From NCBI RefSeq assembly GCF_028550435.1, contig NZ_JAQQKV010000001.1, positions 1,488,001-1,552,000 of the forward strand: 64,000 nt of DNA, read 5' to 3'. Both the position numbers and the translations under genes were made by a program. Source of the stretch: Asticcacaulis machinosus. GTDB lineage: Bacteria; Pseudomonadota; Alphaproteobacteria; Caulobacterales; Caulobacteraceae. Under the pieces are notes generated by a model, which did not search any database, was not told where the DNA came from, and worked only from the letters and a program-made list of their open reading frames with translations. Numbering within the stretch: the stretch's first letter is position 1; the number at the start of each line of letters is the position of its first letter. This document shows positions 9,103 through 18,179 of this stretch, piece after piece.

Positions 9103-9193
9103 CCCCTCACCCTAACCCTCTCCCCATGAAATGGGGCGAGGGGACTTTTCTGCTCCCTCTCCCTGCTCGCGGGGAGAGGGCTGGGGTGAGGGG
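9103..9193. repeat. REPIN-like nested inverted repeat between murE and murF
   Basis: A 91-bp imperfect palindrome. The outer arms are CCCCTCACCCTAACCCTC (from 9103) and the near-complement ending in GGGGTGAGGGG at 9193. The inner CCCC/GGGG hairpin at 9122-9136 and a second one near 9155-9179 make a nested structure. Sequences of this type are scattered through many proteobacterial genomes. It is unrelated in sequence to the AAGAACTCCCCCT elements of this window. It could slow exonucleases or ribosomes between the two genes. Confidence 0.75.
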
Positions 9194-9219
9194 AAAAAAG
9201 CCGGATTGAGAAACAAATC

Positions 9220-10713
9220 TTATGTATTTAGCGCCTCAAGCACTACACCGGCGTCATCGAAAGGCAAGATGTCGCCCTTGATAATCTGGCCCTGTTCGTG
9301 ACCTTTTCCGGCGACCACCAGCACATCACCGGGTGCAAGCTCATCCACCGCGGCGAAAATGGCGGCGCGACGGTCACCGATATCCTTATAGGCACCGGTA
9401 CCGGTCATGCCGGCGCGAACCTCGGAGCGGATCGTTTGCGCCTCTTCGGAACGCGGATTATCATCGGTAACAAAGCTTAGGTCCGACAGACGCTGGGCAA
9501 TGCCGCCCATGATCGGACGCTTGGTCTTATCACGGTCACCACCGCAGCCGAACACACACAACAACCGGCCTTTGGTATGGGGACGCAGCGCCTTTAAGAC
9601 CGTCTCAAGACCGTCCGGCGTATGGGCATAATCGACATAGACCTCTGCACCATTCGATTTAGTACCCACCCGCTCCAGACGCCCGCGCGCGCCGGTAAGC
9701 TTCGTCAGTGACGCCAGCACATCGTCGATCGCCTCACCGGCAGCCAGACACAAGCCCGCCGCCACAAGGGCGTTCGACGCCTGAAACAGACCTGCCAGAG
9801 GCAGCTTGACCTCATAACGCTTACCATAGTGATCAAGGTGCAGAACCTGACCATCAGCGATCAGATCACGCTGGATCAGGGTCAGATGCTGCCCGCGCTC
9901 ACCGACGCTCATGACATTGGCGCCCGACAGGATCGCCGTCGCCGCAAAGGCGTTATAGGCCTCGGAATCGGCATTGAGCACCGCCTGACGTCCACGCGGC
10001 AGCAGTTGCTCAAACAGGCGCAACTTCGCCTGGCGGTAGCTGTCCATAGTGGCGTGGTAGTCGAGGTGATCCTGCGTCAGATTGGTGAAACCCGCCGCCG
10101 TCAGGGTGACGCCGTCAAGTCTGCGTTGATCGATACCGTGCGACGACGCCTCAAGCGCCATGTGCGTTACGCAGTCCGCAGCCAGATCCGCCATATAACG
10201 CGCCACATCAGCGGCATCTGGCGTCGTAAGCCCCGGTGCGGTAATCGCCGTCTCCACAGCACCGTCCTGCTTGACGACACCCAGCGTTCCCATGCTGGCG
10301 GATTTGCGACCCATATGGGCAAACATCTGACGACAAAATGTGGCCACCGACGTTTTGCCATTGGTGCCGGTGATCGCCACGCAGGTCTTGGGCTGGGCGC
10401 CGTAAAAGGTCTTGGCCGCCAGGGCATAGGCACGGCGCACATCAGCGACCCTTATCAGGTTGTCGATATTATCAACCACGGATTTCAGTTGAGACTTTGC
10501 ACCGTCATCGGGTGTCAAAATCGCGGCAGCCCCTGCCGCCAAAGCTTGCGGGATAAACTCACGGCCATCGACCTTGGTGCCGGGCAGCGCACAGAACAGC
10601 ACGCCTTCGCCCACCTTGCGGCTATCGGCGGTGATGCCGGTCACGACCGGATCGTGATCCAGATCGCGGCGCAGGATGTCAGACAGTTTCATGCCGGTTT
10701 TGGCGGTAGTCAT
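9220..10713 (-). CDS. murE: UDP-N-acetylmuramoyl-tripeptide synthetase (meso-DAP adding)
   Basis: Cytoplasmic ligase that adds the third amino acid of the stem peptide. The P-loop reads VAITGTNGKTSVATF near residue 110, and the NLTQDHLDYH block is near 200. The motif TDDNPRSEEAQTI near residue 405 contains DNPR, the known signature of enzymes that select meso-diaminopimelate rather than lysine. The ATG at 10713 shares a base with the TGA stop of ftsI, giving translational coupling; a GTG one codon earlier is possible. 497 residues is a usual length. Confidence 0.97.
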   Translation of the reverse strand: MTTAKTGMKLSDILRRDLDHDPVVTGITADSRKVGEGVLFCALPGTKVDGREFIPQALAAGAAAILTPDDGAKSQLKSVVDNIDNLIRVADVRRAYALAAKTFYGAQPKTCVAITGTNGKTSVATFCRQMFAHMGRKSASMGTLGVVKQDGAVETAITAPGLTTPDAADVARYMADLAADCVTHMALEASSHGIDQRRLDGVTLTAAGFTNLTQDHLDYHATMDSYRQAKLRLFEQLLPRGRQAVLNADSEAYNAFAATAILSGANVMSVGERGQHLTLIQRDLIADGQVLHLDHYGKRYEVKLPLAGLFQASNALVAAGLCLAAGEAIDDVLASLTKLTGARGRLERVGTKSNGAEVYVDYAHTPDGLETVLKALRPHTKGRLLCVFGCGGDRDKTKRPIMGGIAQRLSDLSFVTDDNPRSEEAQTIRSEVRAGMTGTGAYKDIGDRRAAIFAAVDELAPGDVLVVAGKGHEQGQIIKGDILPFDDAGVVLEALNT

Positions 10714-12542
10714 CACTGGCCTCCCGATACCGGCGTGGTTGCGGCCGGCACTGCCACCGCCCCAGCCACGGCAAGGGATTGGGCACCGCTTTGGGTCTCA
10801 GCCGCGACAGGGGCCTTTTCAAACTCGGCGGTTGCAAACTTGTCTTCCTTGCGCGCCACGTCCACAAACGGCGCAATACGGTCAATGACACGGCCCGCCA
10901 CGGGAGCCGCCACAAACCCGCCGGTGCGCAGGCCCGATGAGGCTTTTGAACCCTTGGGGTCATCGACCATGATCAGCACCATATAGCGGTCGTCTTCGAT
11001 AGCGCCATCGGTCGGAAAGACGGCCACATAGCTGGAGAACAGGCTGGAGCGCAGATAACGGCCATCCACGACCCGCTCCGCCGAGCCGGTCTTACCGCCG
11101 ACCCTGAGGCCCGGCGCATTGGCACGGGTGCCGGTGCCGCGAATGCCGTTGATGCGCATCAGATCAAGCATCTGGCGCGAGGTATTGGCCGAAAAGACGC
11201 GCGGCCCTTCCAGTACCTGCCCCGGCTGATGCTTACGGACGGTGAGCGGGCGCACATAACCGCCATTGGCCACCGCGCCGAACGCCTGCGCAAAGGCCAG
11301 CGGCGACATGGAAATACCATGCCCGAACGAGGTCGACGCCAGAGTGCTGCTGGTCCATTTCTTCGGCACGATCGGGCGGGCCGATTCATAAAGCTCGGTC
11401 TCCGCGGCCCGGAACAGGCCCAGATTGTCGTAGAACTTCGTCATGGTATCGATGCCGACACTTTCGGCCAGTTGCGACACACCAATGTTGGAGGAATGGA
11501 TAAACACATCCTCCAGCGTCATGACGCGATTCTCAGCGTGATAGTCGGAAATTTTGCGGCTGCCGATCTTAAATGGTGCGCGGGCATCAAAGACCGAATT
11601 GATCGAGGCCGTGCCGGTCTCTAACCCGATGGCCACCGAAATCACCTTAAAGATCGAGCCCATTTCGTAGACTGCTGCCGCCGCACGGTTCTTCTTTTCG
11701 TTCTCGGAAAAGCTGCCGGCGCGGTTCGGATCATATTCCGGCCAGCTTGCCATACCTAAGATTTCGCCGGTGCGCACATTGGTGACGATACCGATGGCCC
11801 CTTGTGCCTGCTGATCGACGGCCGCCGCACGCAGTTCGTTCTCCAGCGCACCCTGCACCCGCAGATCCATAGCCAGTTCGACCGGCCCGCCGCCGTGCGC
11901 GGCCAGAGTCAGGTCAATATCGTCATTCAGGGCCCGCTCGGCCCCGGCCACACCTTTGCCGCCGCGCTCGGTCGCCCCGATATAGCTGGCGCCCGTGATG
12001 CCCAGCGGATAGGTGCGCACCCGCACCGGCTCAAAAATCAGGCCCGGCAAACCATAGTTCAGGATACGCGCCCGATCCGAAGGCTTCAGCCAGCCCGCGA
12101 TGCGCGCCCGGCCATCGCCGCGCAGAGCCTTATCAATCGTTTCCAGCGACACATCCGGCAAAAGCTGGATCAGAGCCCGCTTCACCAGTGGGCGATCAGC
12201 CGCCATCATGTCGGTCGGATCGACATAAAGAATGAAGTTTTCACCGTCCGCCGCCAGAAGTGCACCATTACGGTCGACCAGTTCCGAGCGCGCACCGGGC
12301 GACACCGGCGCGCCGGTCACACCATCGGCACCGCTGAACAGCGCAGCCTTGACCGCAAATATCATCAGCACCGCAAACATGCAGGCGATCAGCGCCAGAA
12401 TGAAAAAGATGCGCTGGGCGGTGTTTTCGTGGGTCTGCCCTTCGACATGGGCGCGCTCAAAGGCATGCTCGACCTTCCAGACGCTGTCGGTGACCCACTG
12501 AAAGCCACCAGACGACGGGACAAACGGAATAGAGTATTTCAT
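10713..12542 (-). CDS. ftsI: Septal transpeptidase FtsI (PBP3)
   Basis: Class B penicillin-binding protein that cross-links septal peptidoglycan together with FtsW. After a cytoplasmic tail, one membrane anchor lies at about residues 46-70 (IFFILALIACMFAVLMIFAV). A pedestal domain follows, then the transpeptidase domain with the active-site tetrad SIFK in YEMGSIFKVISV, the SSN triad in HSSNIGVSQLAE, and KTG in VGGKTGSAERV. The C-terminus has an alanine- and valine-rich tail. The start overlaps the ftsL stop by four bases (ATGA), and the stop overlaps the murE start. Confidence 0.97.
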   Translation of the reverse strand: MKYSIPFVPSSGGFQWVTDSVWKVEHAFERAHVEGQTHENTAQRIFFILALIACMFAVLMIFAVKAALFSGADGVTGAPVSPGARSELVDRNGALLAADGENFILYVDPTDMMAADRPLVKRALIQLLPDVSLETIDKALRGDGRARIAGWLKPSDRARILNYGLPGLIFEPVRVRTYPLGITGASYIGATERGGKGVAGAERALNDDIDLTLAAHGGGPVELAMDLRVQGALENELRAAAVDQQAQGAIGIVTNVRTGEILGMASWPEYDPNRAGSFSENEKKNRAAAAVYEMGSIFKVISVAIGLETGTASINSVFDARAPFKIGSRKISDYHAENRVMTLEDVFIHSSNIGVSQLAESVGIDTMTKFYDNLGLFRAAETELYESARPIVPKKWTSSTLASTSFGHGISMSPLAFAQAFGAVANGGYVRPLTVRKHQPGQVLEGPRVFSANTSRQMLDLMRINGIRGTGTRANAPGLRVGGKTGSAERVVDGRYLRSSLFSSYVAVFPTDGAIEDDRYMVLIMVDDPKGSKASSGLRTGGFVAAPVAGRVIDRIAPFVDVARKEDKFATAEFEKAPVAAETQSGAQSLAVAGAVAVPAATTPVSGGQ

Positions 12543-12997
12543 CGTGTCCCCTCCTGCGTATGTTCGATCACCAGCGTATCCGGCGCTGCCGTCGGCACAG
12601 GCACCGCCGAAGGCGCTTGCGGCATCGGCGGCACGGGCGAGGCCGGGCGCTCAACCCCGCGCACGCCGGCGCCCTGCCCGCGGGAGATTTCCACCAGCGA
12701 ATCAAGATTGGCCTCGTGGCGGGAATCGACCGGCTTCATGCCGAGATAGACCGACGCCAAAGCTTCGATGCGCTTGGGCTGCTCAAGGTGGGCGACGGCG
12801 GCGCGAAGCGCCTTAACCTGCTCGGTCTCCGCCACGATCTCACGCTTTAAGGCCTCAAGCCGCTTTACATCGGCATCTTCCTTCATCTTGATCCAGCCCA
12901 GAGCAAACATCATCCCAAGGCAAAGCACCAGCCCCACCAGTTCCACCAGCCGGACGCCGCGCACCCTTTGCTCAAATACACCCAGTATGCCACTCAT
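12539..12997 (-). CDS. ftsL: Cell division protein FtsL
   Basis: Small bitopic division protein; in the family it bridges FtsB and the FtsW-FtsI pair. The 152-residue product has a short cytoplasmic start, one membrane segment (VELVGLVLCLGMMFALGWIKM, residues about 18-38) and a periplasmic coiled-coil stretch with heptad-like spacing around LEALKREIVAETEQVKALRAAV. A proline-rich, low-complexity tail follows. Sequence conservation in FtsL is low, so the call rests on topology and on its position between rsmH and ftsI, overlapping both by four bases. Confidence 0.9.
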   Translation of the reverse strand: MSGILGVFEQRVRGVRLVELVGLVLCLGMMFALGWIKMKEDADVKRLEALKREIVAETEQVKALRAAVAHLEQPKRIEALASVYLGMKPVDSRHEANLDSLVEISRGQGAGVRGVERPASPVPPMPQAPSAVPVPTAAPDTLVIEHTQEGTR

Positions 12998-13983
12998 GAC
13001 CGCACCTTATTGGCCGAAGGTTTGCCGGAAATCGTTTGTTCAGACCATGAGGCTGCCGCCGTGCGACGCCCCGCCCGCAGCTTGGCCGATCGCGCGCGCG
13101 GATTACGGGCCAGCTCAGCCTCTGACGGCCCCTGCGCCTTATGAGTCACCAGTTCGTAAGTCGGATCATTGGCGGCCTTGACCTCAGGCGCATAGCGCGA
13201 ACCTGACGGCAGCTTGCCGCAGCGCTCGGCAAAGAAGTTTTTAACGATGCGGTCTTCAAGCGAATGGAAGGTGACCACTGCCAGCACCCCGCCGGTTTTC
13301 AGAACGGCCTCCGACACCTCAAGGGCGCGCTCAAGTTCACCCAGCTCATCATTGACCGCAATACGCAGACCCTGAAAGGTGCGCGTTGCCGGATGGACCG
13401 GCGCGCCCCGACGCCCGCCCAGGGCGCGCTCGACCACTTCGGCCAGATCCAGCGTGCGCTCAAACTTTTGCTCGGCCCGCCTGCGAACGATGGCCGCGGC
13501 AATCCCGCGCGACTTGCGCTCCTCACCATAGAGCCAGATGACGTGGGCGATCTCTTCGGCGCTATCCTCGTTCACGATATCAGCCGCCGAGCGCCCATCA
13601 ACGCTCATACGCATATCGAGCGGCCCGTCACGCATAAACGAAAACCCGCGCTCGGCCTCATCAAGCTGCATAGACGACACGCCGATATCGAGCACAACCG
13701 CATCGACAGCCGCAACACCCGCATCCGCCAGCCCTTCGGCCATTTCCGAAAACGGGCGATTGATCCACTGGAATTTACCCGGAAAATCCGCTGCCACCGC
13801 ATCGACATAGGACTTTACGCGCGCATCACGGTCAAAACCGATGACCTTCGCGCCACGCTCCAGGAAAGCGCGCGTATAACCACCCGCGCCGAAGGTGCCG
13901 TCAACGACCAGCTTACCCTCAATATCACCTAACGCTGCCAGCACTTCATCAAGCAGCACCGACATGTGGACAGATTGAGACAT
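12994..13983 (-). CDS. rsmH: 16S rRNA (cytosine(1402)-N(4))-methyltransferase
   Basis: SAM-dependent methyltransferase (formerly MraW) acting on C1402 of 16S rRNA. The N-terminus has HMSVLLDEVL, then the SAM-binding VVDGTFGAGGYTRAFL. Later come VLDIGVSSMQLDEAERGFSF, GAPVHPATRTFQGLRIAVN and AVVTFHSLEDRIVKNFF, all family signatures. The start at 13983 is supported by GAGGGGGG about seven bases upstream and by the HMSVLLDEV start of the family. A longer reading frame to 14082 would overlap mraZ and lacks conservation. 329 residues. Confidence 0.97.
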   Translation of the reverse strand: MSQSVHMSVLLDEVLAALGDIEGKLVVDGTFGAGGYTRAFLERGAKVIGFDRDARVKSYVDAVAADFPGKFQWINRPFSEMAEGLADAGVAAVDAVVLDIGVSSMQLDEAERGFSFMRDGPLDMRMSVDGRSAADIVNEDSAEEIAHVIWLYGEERKSRGIAAAIVRRRAEQKFERTLDLAEVVERALGGRRGAPVHPATRTFQGLRIAVNDELGELERALEVSEAVLKTGGVLAVVTFHSLEDRIVKNFFAERCGKLPSGSRYAPEVKAANDPTYELVTHKAQGPSEAELARNPRARSAKLRAGRRTAAASWSEQTISGKPSANKVRS

Positions 13984-13984
13984 G

Positions 13985-14446
13985 TTACGCCCCCCTCTGC
14001 ATGAGCACGTCACGGGCAAGCTGATCCTGCTCAGCCTGATAGGCGGCATAGGCCGTGGGTTCCCATATCTGAAAACGGTCATAAAGACCGACGATCAGCG
14101 CCTTATCGCTCAGGCCGAATTTGAGACACAGACTATCCGGCAGGGTAATCCGCCCGGCAGTGTCAAAGCTTAGGCGGTGCATGCCGCCGTAAATCTTGTG
14201 CTCCAGAGCCCGGCGCGCCGGCGATCCCACAGCATAGCCTTCGATCAACTGCCGATAGCGCTCGAAAAACGCCGCCCCGCCGCCTTCGAGACAATCGGCT
14301 TCGATCGAGGCAAAACAGTAAACGCCCTCAAAGGGGGCAGCATCGGCAGAGCCTTGGGTTGCGGTCGTGCGGAAGTCCTGCGGGATCAGCAATCTCCGCT
14401 TGGCATCAAGCTGCTTCTCAACATGTGAGAGAAACACCCCTCGCAC
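13985..14446 (-). CDS. mraZ: Transcriptional regulator MraZ
   Basis: DNA-binding protein with two AbrB-like SpoVT domains, usually the first gene of the dcw cluster and an autorepressor of it. The first domain is FLSHVEKQLDAKRRLLIPQDFR; the second is HRLSFDTAGRITLPDSLCLKFGL with ALIVGLYDRFQIWE. It starts with GTG at 14446 or, matching the short family N-terminus, with GTG at 14437; no clear ribosome binding site decides between them. One base separates its stop from the rsmH start. Possible binding repeats lie at 14540-14574. Confidence 0.95.
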   Translation of the reverse strand: MRGVFLSHVEKQLDAKRRLLIPQDFRTTATQGSADAAPFEGVYCFASIEADCLEGGGAAFFERYRQLIEGYAVGSPARRALEHKIYGGMHRLSFDTAGRITLPDSLCLKFGLSDKALIVGLYDRFQIWEPTAYAAYQAEQDQLARDVLMQRGA

Positions 14447-14539
14447 TCAGGCTAAAATCTGCCCGCTCCCTTTTCACAACCTACGGTGCGCGCCAGCCCG
14501 CCCGGCGCACCTCATCCGACGACATCAATAGGGTTAACA

Positions 14540-14574
14540 TGGGATGAATTGGGATGCAATGACTCCAAATGACA
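14540..14574. promoter_or_regulatory. Candidate MraZ-binding repeats upstream of mraZ
   Basis: On the plus strand TGGGA occurs at 14540 and 14550, and weaker copies TGACT and TGACA at 14560 and 14570, so four TG-starting pentamers are spaced by exactly ten bases. MraZ of other bacteria binds TGGG-type direct repeats with this period upstream of its own gene. The site lies about 95 bases before the mraZ start. The repeats read on the strand opposite to mraZ transcription, which lowers confidence. Confidence 0.5.
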
Positions 14575-14729
14575 CTTTCGGGGAATTTTGACCCAAAAAC
14601 AACAACTTGGAACAAATTAAGAACACGGCATTTCAAGGCTATTTTCGGCGCAAACGATTGAATCGACGTTAATATGCTGACAAATTCCGGCACAAAGATG
14701 CCATAGAGGACTCAGCAGGAGGCCACACC

Positions 14730-15020
14730 ATGTACGGACTTATCGGCAGCTTCAGTGCTCACCCCGGCAAACGTGACGAACTGATCGGGTTAATGACGGC
14801 CTCGACCAGCGCTATGCCGGAATGTATCAGCTACATCATCGCCAAAGACCCGCAGGATGCCGACAAAATCTGGATCACCGAAGTGTGGGACAGCGCCGAA
14901 AGCCATAAGGCATCGCTACAAATTCCTGCGGTCGCCGAAACCATCAAAAAGGCCATGCCGCTGATCGCCAGCTTCGGCCAGCATACAATCACCGAACCCG
15001 TCGGCGGTATGGGTATGTAA
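14730..15020 (+). CDS. ABM-domain protein, putative quinol monooxygenase
   Basis: 96-residue protein of the antibiotic biosynthesis monooxygenase (ABM, YgiN-like) family, a dimeric ferredoxin-like fold. It starts MYGLIGSFSAHPGKRDELIG, and the family block IWITEVWDSAESHKAS lies near residue 48. Members oxidise quinols or act on small aromatic compounds or haem; no substrate can be inferred here. AGGAGG lies seven bases before the ATG, which gives a clear start. It is divergent from mraZ and followed by a strong hairpin. Confidence 0.8.
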   Translation: MYGLIGSFSAHPGKRDELIGLMTASTSAMPECISYIIAKDPQDADKIWITEVWDSAESHKASLQIPAVAETIKKAMPLIASFGQHTITEPVGGMGM

Positions 15021-15031
15021 AAAGATTAGAA

Positions 15032-15053
15032 CCTCCCCTGAAATCAGGGGAGG
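15032..15053. repeat. Solo C/G-rich palindrome (terminator-like)
   Basis: A perfect inverted repeat with CCTCCCCTGA at 15032-15041 and its complement at 15044-15053. It is flanked by AGAA on the left and CTCTT on the right, like the outer end of the elements at 4951 and 21203. It sits between the convergent ABM-protein and rnpB genes and could terminate either. No full T-run follows, so it may be a solo element end used as a 3' structure. Confidence 0.6.
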
Positions 15054-15078
15054 CTCTTTAAAGCGAGTAATATATATC

Positions 15079-15447
<369 letters not shown>

Positions 15448-15480
15448 GATAAGCTCTTTTGCGCGTAAATCAGACTGAAA

Positions 15481-15867
15481 TCAAGGGTTCTGCGGTTTCT
15501 CAAACAGCTTGAGCCACGCGCCCACCACGACACCCAGCCAGCCGATCATGGTCAGTGTCCCGCCGACCGGCGCCATCATCGACAACAGGCCCGCGCCCCG
15601 AGTCACCCGCATCACGATATCACCGGCAAACAGTCCGGCCCCGGCCAGCAGCAGAAACGCCGCGATAAGCTTCAGCTTCGGCCCCATAAACGGCACGCCC
15701 ATCAGCCCCATACCCGCTGCGGCATGAAACAGCAGAAACGATCCTGCCGTCGTCAGGCGCGGATCGGCATGGGCCCCCGCCGCCAGCAACATAACCCCCG
15801 CCAGCCCCCACAGACCGGCAATCATCAGCAACATGGCATCAAAGCCCTTGGTCGGTATCGGGGTCAT
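15481..15867 (-). CDS. DUF423 family membrane protein
   Basis: 128-residue protein with four predicted membrane helices (about residues 12-30, 42-60, 66-84 and 98-120). GAHADPRLTTAGSFLLFHAAA matches the DUF423 (YgdD-like) family, which has no proven function. It ends just before the 5' region of rnpB and starts four bases after the stop of the amidase gene, so the two are probably one transcript. No catalytic residues can be named. Confidence 0.85.
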   Translation of the reverse strand: MTPIPTKGFDAMLLMIAGLWGLAGVMLLAAGAHADPRLTTAGSFLLFHAAAGMGLMGVPFMGPKLKLIAAFLLLAGAGLFAGDIVMRVTRGAGLLSMMAPVGGTLTMIGWLGVVVGAWLKLFEKPQNP

Positions 15868-15870
15868 AGC

Positions 15871-16614
15871 TTACTCCACTAACAGGGTGACATGCCGCAG
15901 CAGCGCCATCAGGCGCACGCGGGTTTCCGCATCGGCGCGGCCGTCGATGTTTTCCGGCCGCCAGTGGCGCTGAAAGGCCGTCACAATGGTTTTGGTCTGA
16001 TCATCGTAAGGCCCACCCGCCAGAATATTATAGCCCAGCTTCCCCAAGGCACTTTGCAGGGAAAACACGCCAAGACCGTCATCGCCTATATCGAGCGGCG
16101 GCCCCATAACACCTTCAGGCGGCAGATCCGGCTCAACCCACAGGCCATGCCCGCGCTGAGCCAGATACGCCCACGGGAACAGTTCACCGGGGTCTTCTTT
16201 CCGTTCAGGGGCGACATCGGAATGACCTAAGATACGGTGATCGGGAATATCCCAGCGGTCACGAATATCATCCAGCAGCAGCACCAGCGCCTCAATCTGT
16301 TCGGGCGGAAAATCGCGGTAGCCGAACTCATGGCCGGGATTGACGATCTCAATGCCGATCGACGCGCCGTTGATATCGGTCTCCCCTTTCCAGTACGACA
16401 CGCCGGCGTGCCAGGCGCGGCGCGCTTCGGCGACAAGGCGGTAAACCGTGCCATCTTCGTCGATCACATAGTGGGCCGACACCTTGGCGCCGGGATCGCA
16501 CAAACGATCCAGTGCGGCCTGTGCCGTTTGCATGCCGGTATAGTGCAGCACGATCATATCCGGCGGGGATTTTCTGTCGTTATAATTCGGGGAAGGCAAG
16601 GAAATGTAGGGCAC
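15871..16614 (-). CDS. N-acetylmuramoyl-L-alanine amidase, AmpD/AmiD type
   Basis: Amidase_2 family enzyme that cuts between MurNAc and L-Ala of (anhydro)muropeptides. MIVLHYTGMQTA contains the first zinc histidine, WHAGVSYW the second conserved block, and LGHSDVAPERKEDPGELFPW the third zinc site and catalytic lysine region. Residues about 175-240 (GVFSLQSALGKLGYNI to TVTAFQRHWRP) form a peptidoglycan-binding domain, as in AmiD-type enzymes. No clear signal peptide is visible, which favours cytoplasmic recycling. I place the start at GTG 16614 because GGAAAGAG precedes it; a TTG at 16626 is an alternative. Confidence 0.88.
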   Translation of the reverse strand: MPYISLPSPNYNDRKSPPDMIVLHYTGMQTAQAALDRLCDPGAKVSAHYVIDEDGTVYRLVAEARRAWHAGVSYWKGETDINGASIGIEIVNPGHEFGYRDFPPEQIEALVLLLDDIRDRWDIPDHRILGHSDVAPERKEDPGELFPWAYLAQRGHGLWVEPDLPPEGVMGPPLDIGDDGLGVFSLQSALGKLGYNILAGGPYDDQTKTIVTAFQRHWRPENIDGRADAETRVRLMALLRHVTLLVE

Positions 16615-16750
16615 AGCTCTTTCCAAAAATCAGAGCCAGCAGCCGAAAAAAATCGTGAGATTTGAGTCGAGTACTAGGCGTCAAGTGCAGCAGGTATACC
16701 GAATACCTGCCAGCGCAGACAACGACGTAATCGTCCAAAGACCGCGATTT

Positions 16751-16999
16751 TTATTTATAAGCGACCCAGGTATTACCCTCTTTTTTGGCCTCGAACACGC
16801 CTTTGGCGGCCTGATCGGGCTTGCAGCGCACTGATACGCGTAAGGGCTTACGGGTAAACAGGGCCACCAGTGTCGCGGCACCCAGACCAATCACCGCCAG
16901 CACGGCCAGTGCCGAGGCAAAGACCACCATAATGGCCAGAGCGCCCAGCGCCCCCAGCCCCAATAAGGTCATAAATGCAATATGGGTAAGTCTTGACAT
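16751..16999 (-). CDS. Small membrane protein of unknown function
   Basis: 82-residue protein with two closely spaced hydrophobic segments at about residues 5-25 and 28-48 (MTLLGLGALGALAIMVVF and LAVLAVIGLGAATLVAL). A basic C-terminal tail with one cysteine (RVSVRCKPDQAAKGVF) follows. I do not recognise the family. The ATG at 16999 has GGAGAAA seven bases upstream; an in-frame extension to 17128 lacks a comparable site. It stands alone between the amidase and the DnaJ-like gene. Confidence 0.6.
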   Translation of the reverse strand: MSRLTHIAFMTLLGLGALGALAIMVVFASALAVLAVIGLGAATLVALFTRKPLRVSVRCKPDQAAKGVFEAKKEGNTWVAYK

Positions 17000-17324
17000 G
17001 AGGTTTCTCCGGCGCAGGCGGCCCCAGGGCTGATAGCGGTTACTAAATACGCCACCGACCCGATGAATAGCTTCGAATGTTTTTGTGTAACCGTTCATCG
17101 GTGTACCCCTAAAACAAAGCCTAAACACACATGCCCCGCCGCTATCTGGGACACTAACAAACCTCTTAAGTCATCAGATTGGCATGAATGAGGCAAACGT
17201 CAACCATGCACGGCGGCCTTAACTTCGTTTTTACAGAATTTTTACCCTGTTCTTCACAAAAGTGCGCTATTTTTGCGCCGCACGTCCCGAATACGGACAA
17301 TTTTAGCCTCTGTCACCCCGATCG
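17000..17324. other. Intergenic region, no gene seen
   Basis: 325 bp between the small membrane protein and the DnaJ-like gene. It holds the leader of the former. At 17219-17233 there is a TTAA-N7-TTTA sequence, one base off a CtrA box, but far from either start. I see no RNA gene or strong hairpin. Confidence 0.5.
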
Positions 17325-18002
17325 TCAGTTCAGCCCGCGCTCCCCCAGAATCTGGGCATAGGCCTGATTGATGGCCGCAGATTTGTGGTTGTAAAGCGTG
17401 ATATATTCGGGCGGCAGGCCGCGCGCGGCGATCTTGTCCGGGTGAAACTCCGACAAGCGTTTGTTTCGCGCCAGCCGGATTTCCCCATCATGGGCATCCG
17501 GATTGAGACCTAAAATCACATAGGGATCATTGTCGTTAAGGGCGACATAGGACGATTTGATCCGGCGATAAACCGGGGTTTCAATGCCGAACAGCCTCGC
17601 TACCGTTTCCAGATAGGTTTCTTCGGCGTGGTTAAGTGTGCCGTCGCTGAGGGCAATGTGAAACAGTCCCTCCAGCACGTTTTCCAATATGTGCGGCAGA
17701 CGGGCATAACGCCGCGCCAGCCGCTGGGCATAGGCCTCAAAGCCGATCGAGGTCTGACGCGCCAGATCGTACAGCCGCAGCACATCGCGCTCAGACCGCG
17801 CTTCGGGGCTGAACACATCCAGAAAGGCCTGCTGTTCGATATCGTGCGCCAGCCCGTCGGCCTTGGCCAGCTTTGCCCCCAAAGCGGTCACCGCTGTGGC
17901 GAAGGCCGGATCACGGCCCGGCGGGCCTTTGGGGCAATCAGGACATTCGGCCGGATCAAACTGCCGGACGGCCAATTGCGCGAGGTTCTTCCAAAATGAC
18001 AT
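17325..18002 (-). CDS. TerB/DjlA-like co-chaperone with C-terminal J domain
   Basis: 225-residue protein. Residues about 30-145 are helical and resemble the TerB domain of DjlA proteins (VTALGAKLAKADGLAHDIEQQAF, then HIALSDGTLNHAEETYLETVARLFGI). Residues about 160-225 form a J domain with DPYVILGLNPDAHDGEIR and the essential HPD triplet in SEFHPDKIAARGLP. J domains stimulate the ATPase of DnaK-type chaperones. There is no clear membrane segment, unlike enterobacterial DjlA. A CPDC cysteine pair near residue 20 is unusual and could bind metal. The client is unknown. Confidence 0.87.
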   Translation of the reverse strand: MSFWKNLAQLAVRQFDPAECPDCPKGPPGRDPAFATAVTALGAKLAKADGLAHDIEQQAFLDVFSPEARSERDVLRLYDLARQTSIGFEAYAQRLARRYARLPHILENVLEGLFHIALSDGTLNHAEETYLETVARLFGIETPVYRRIKSSYVALNDNDPYVILGLNPDAHDGEIRLARNKRLSEFHPDKIAARGLPPEYITLYNHKSAAINQAYAQILGERGLN

Positions 18003-18179
18003 ATCTCAACCATCATAGCGGCTTTTTCCGCAGGCGCGAACTTAAGTTTTTGTAAGACTGTCATTTTATGGGGCGCTTATATTTTCGCCTTATTTCCACG
18101 CATAATAAATCATAGCTTTTGCGGCCGCCACCTGTGTAATAGTGTCGCATTTATTATTATCTTAGGATTACCCGCCCTG

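Noticed and set aside
9103..9193. The C-rich repeat in the murE-murF gap as another copy of the DUF559 element family
   Set aside because: It lacks the AAGAACTCCCCCT ends and AGAGGGGGTAA tracts; it matches a separate repeat type common in proteobacteria.
9829..10986. A 385-codon open frame on the plus strand
   Set aside because: It lies antisense to murE and ftsI, which are certain. Its translation is rich in Arg, His and Gln with no recognisable domain, as expected for a shadow frame in high-GC DNA.
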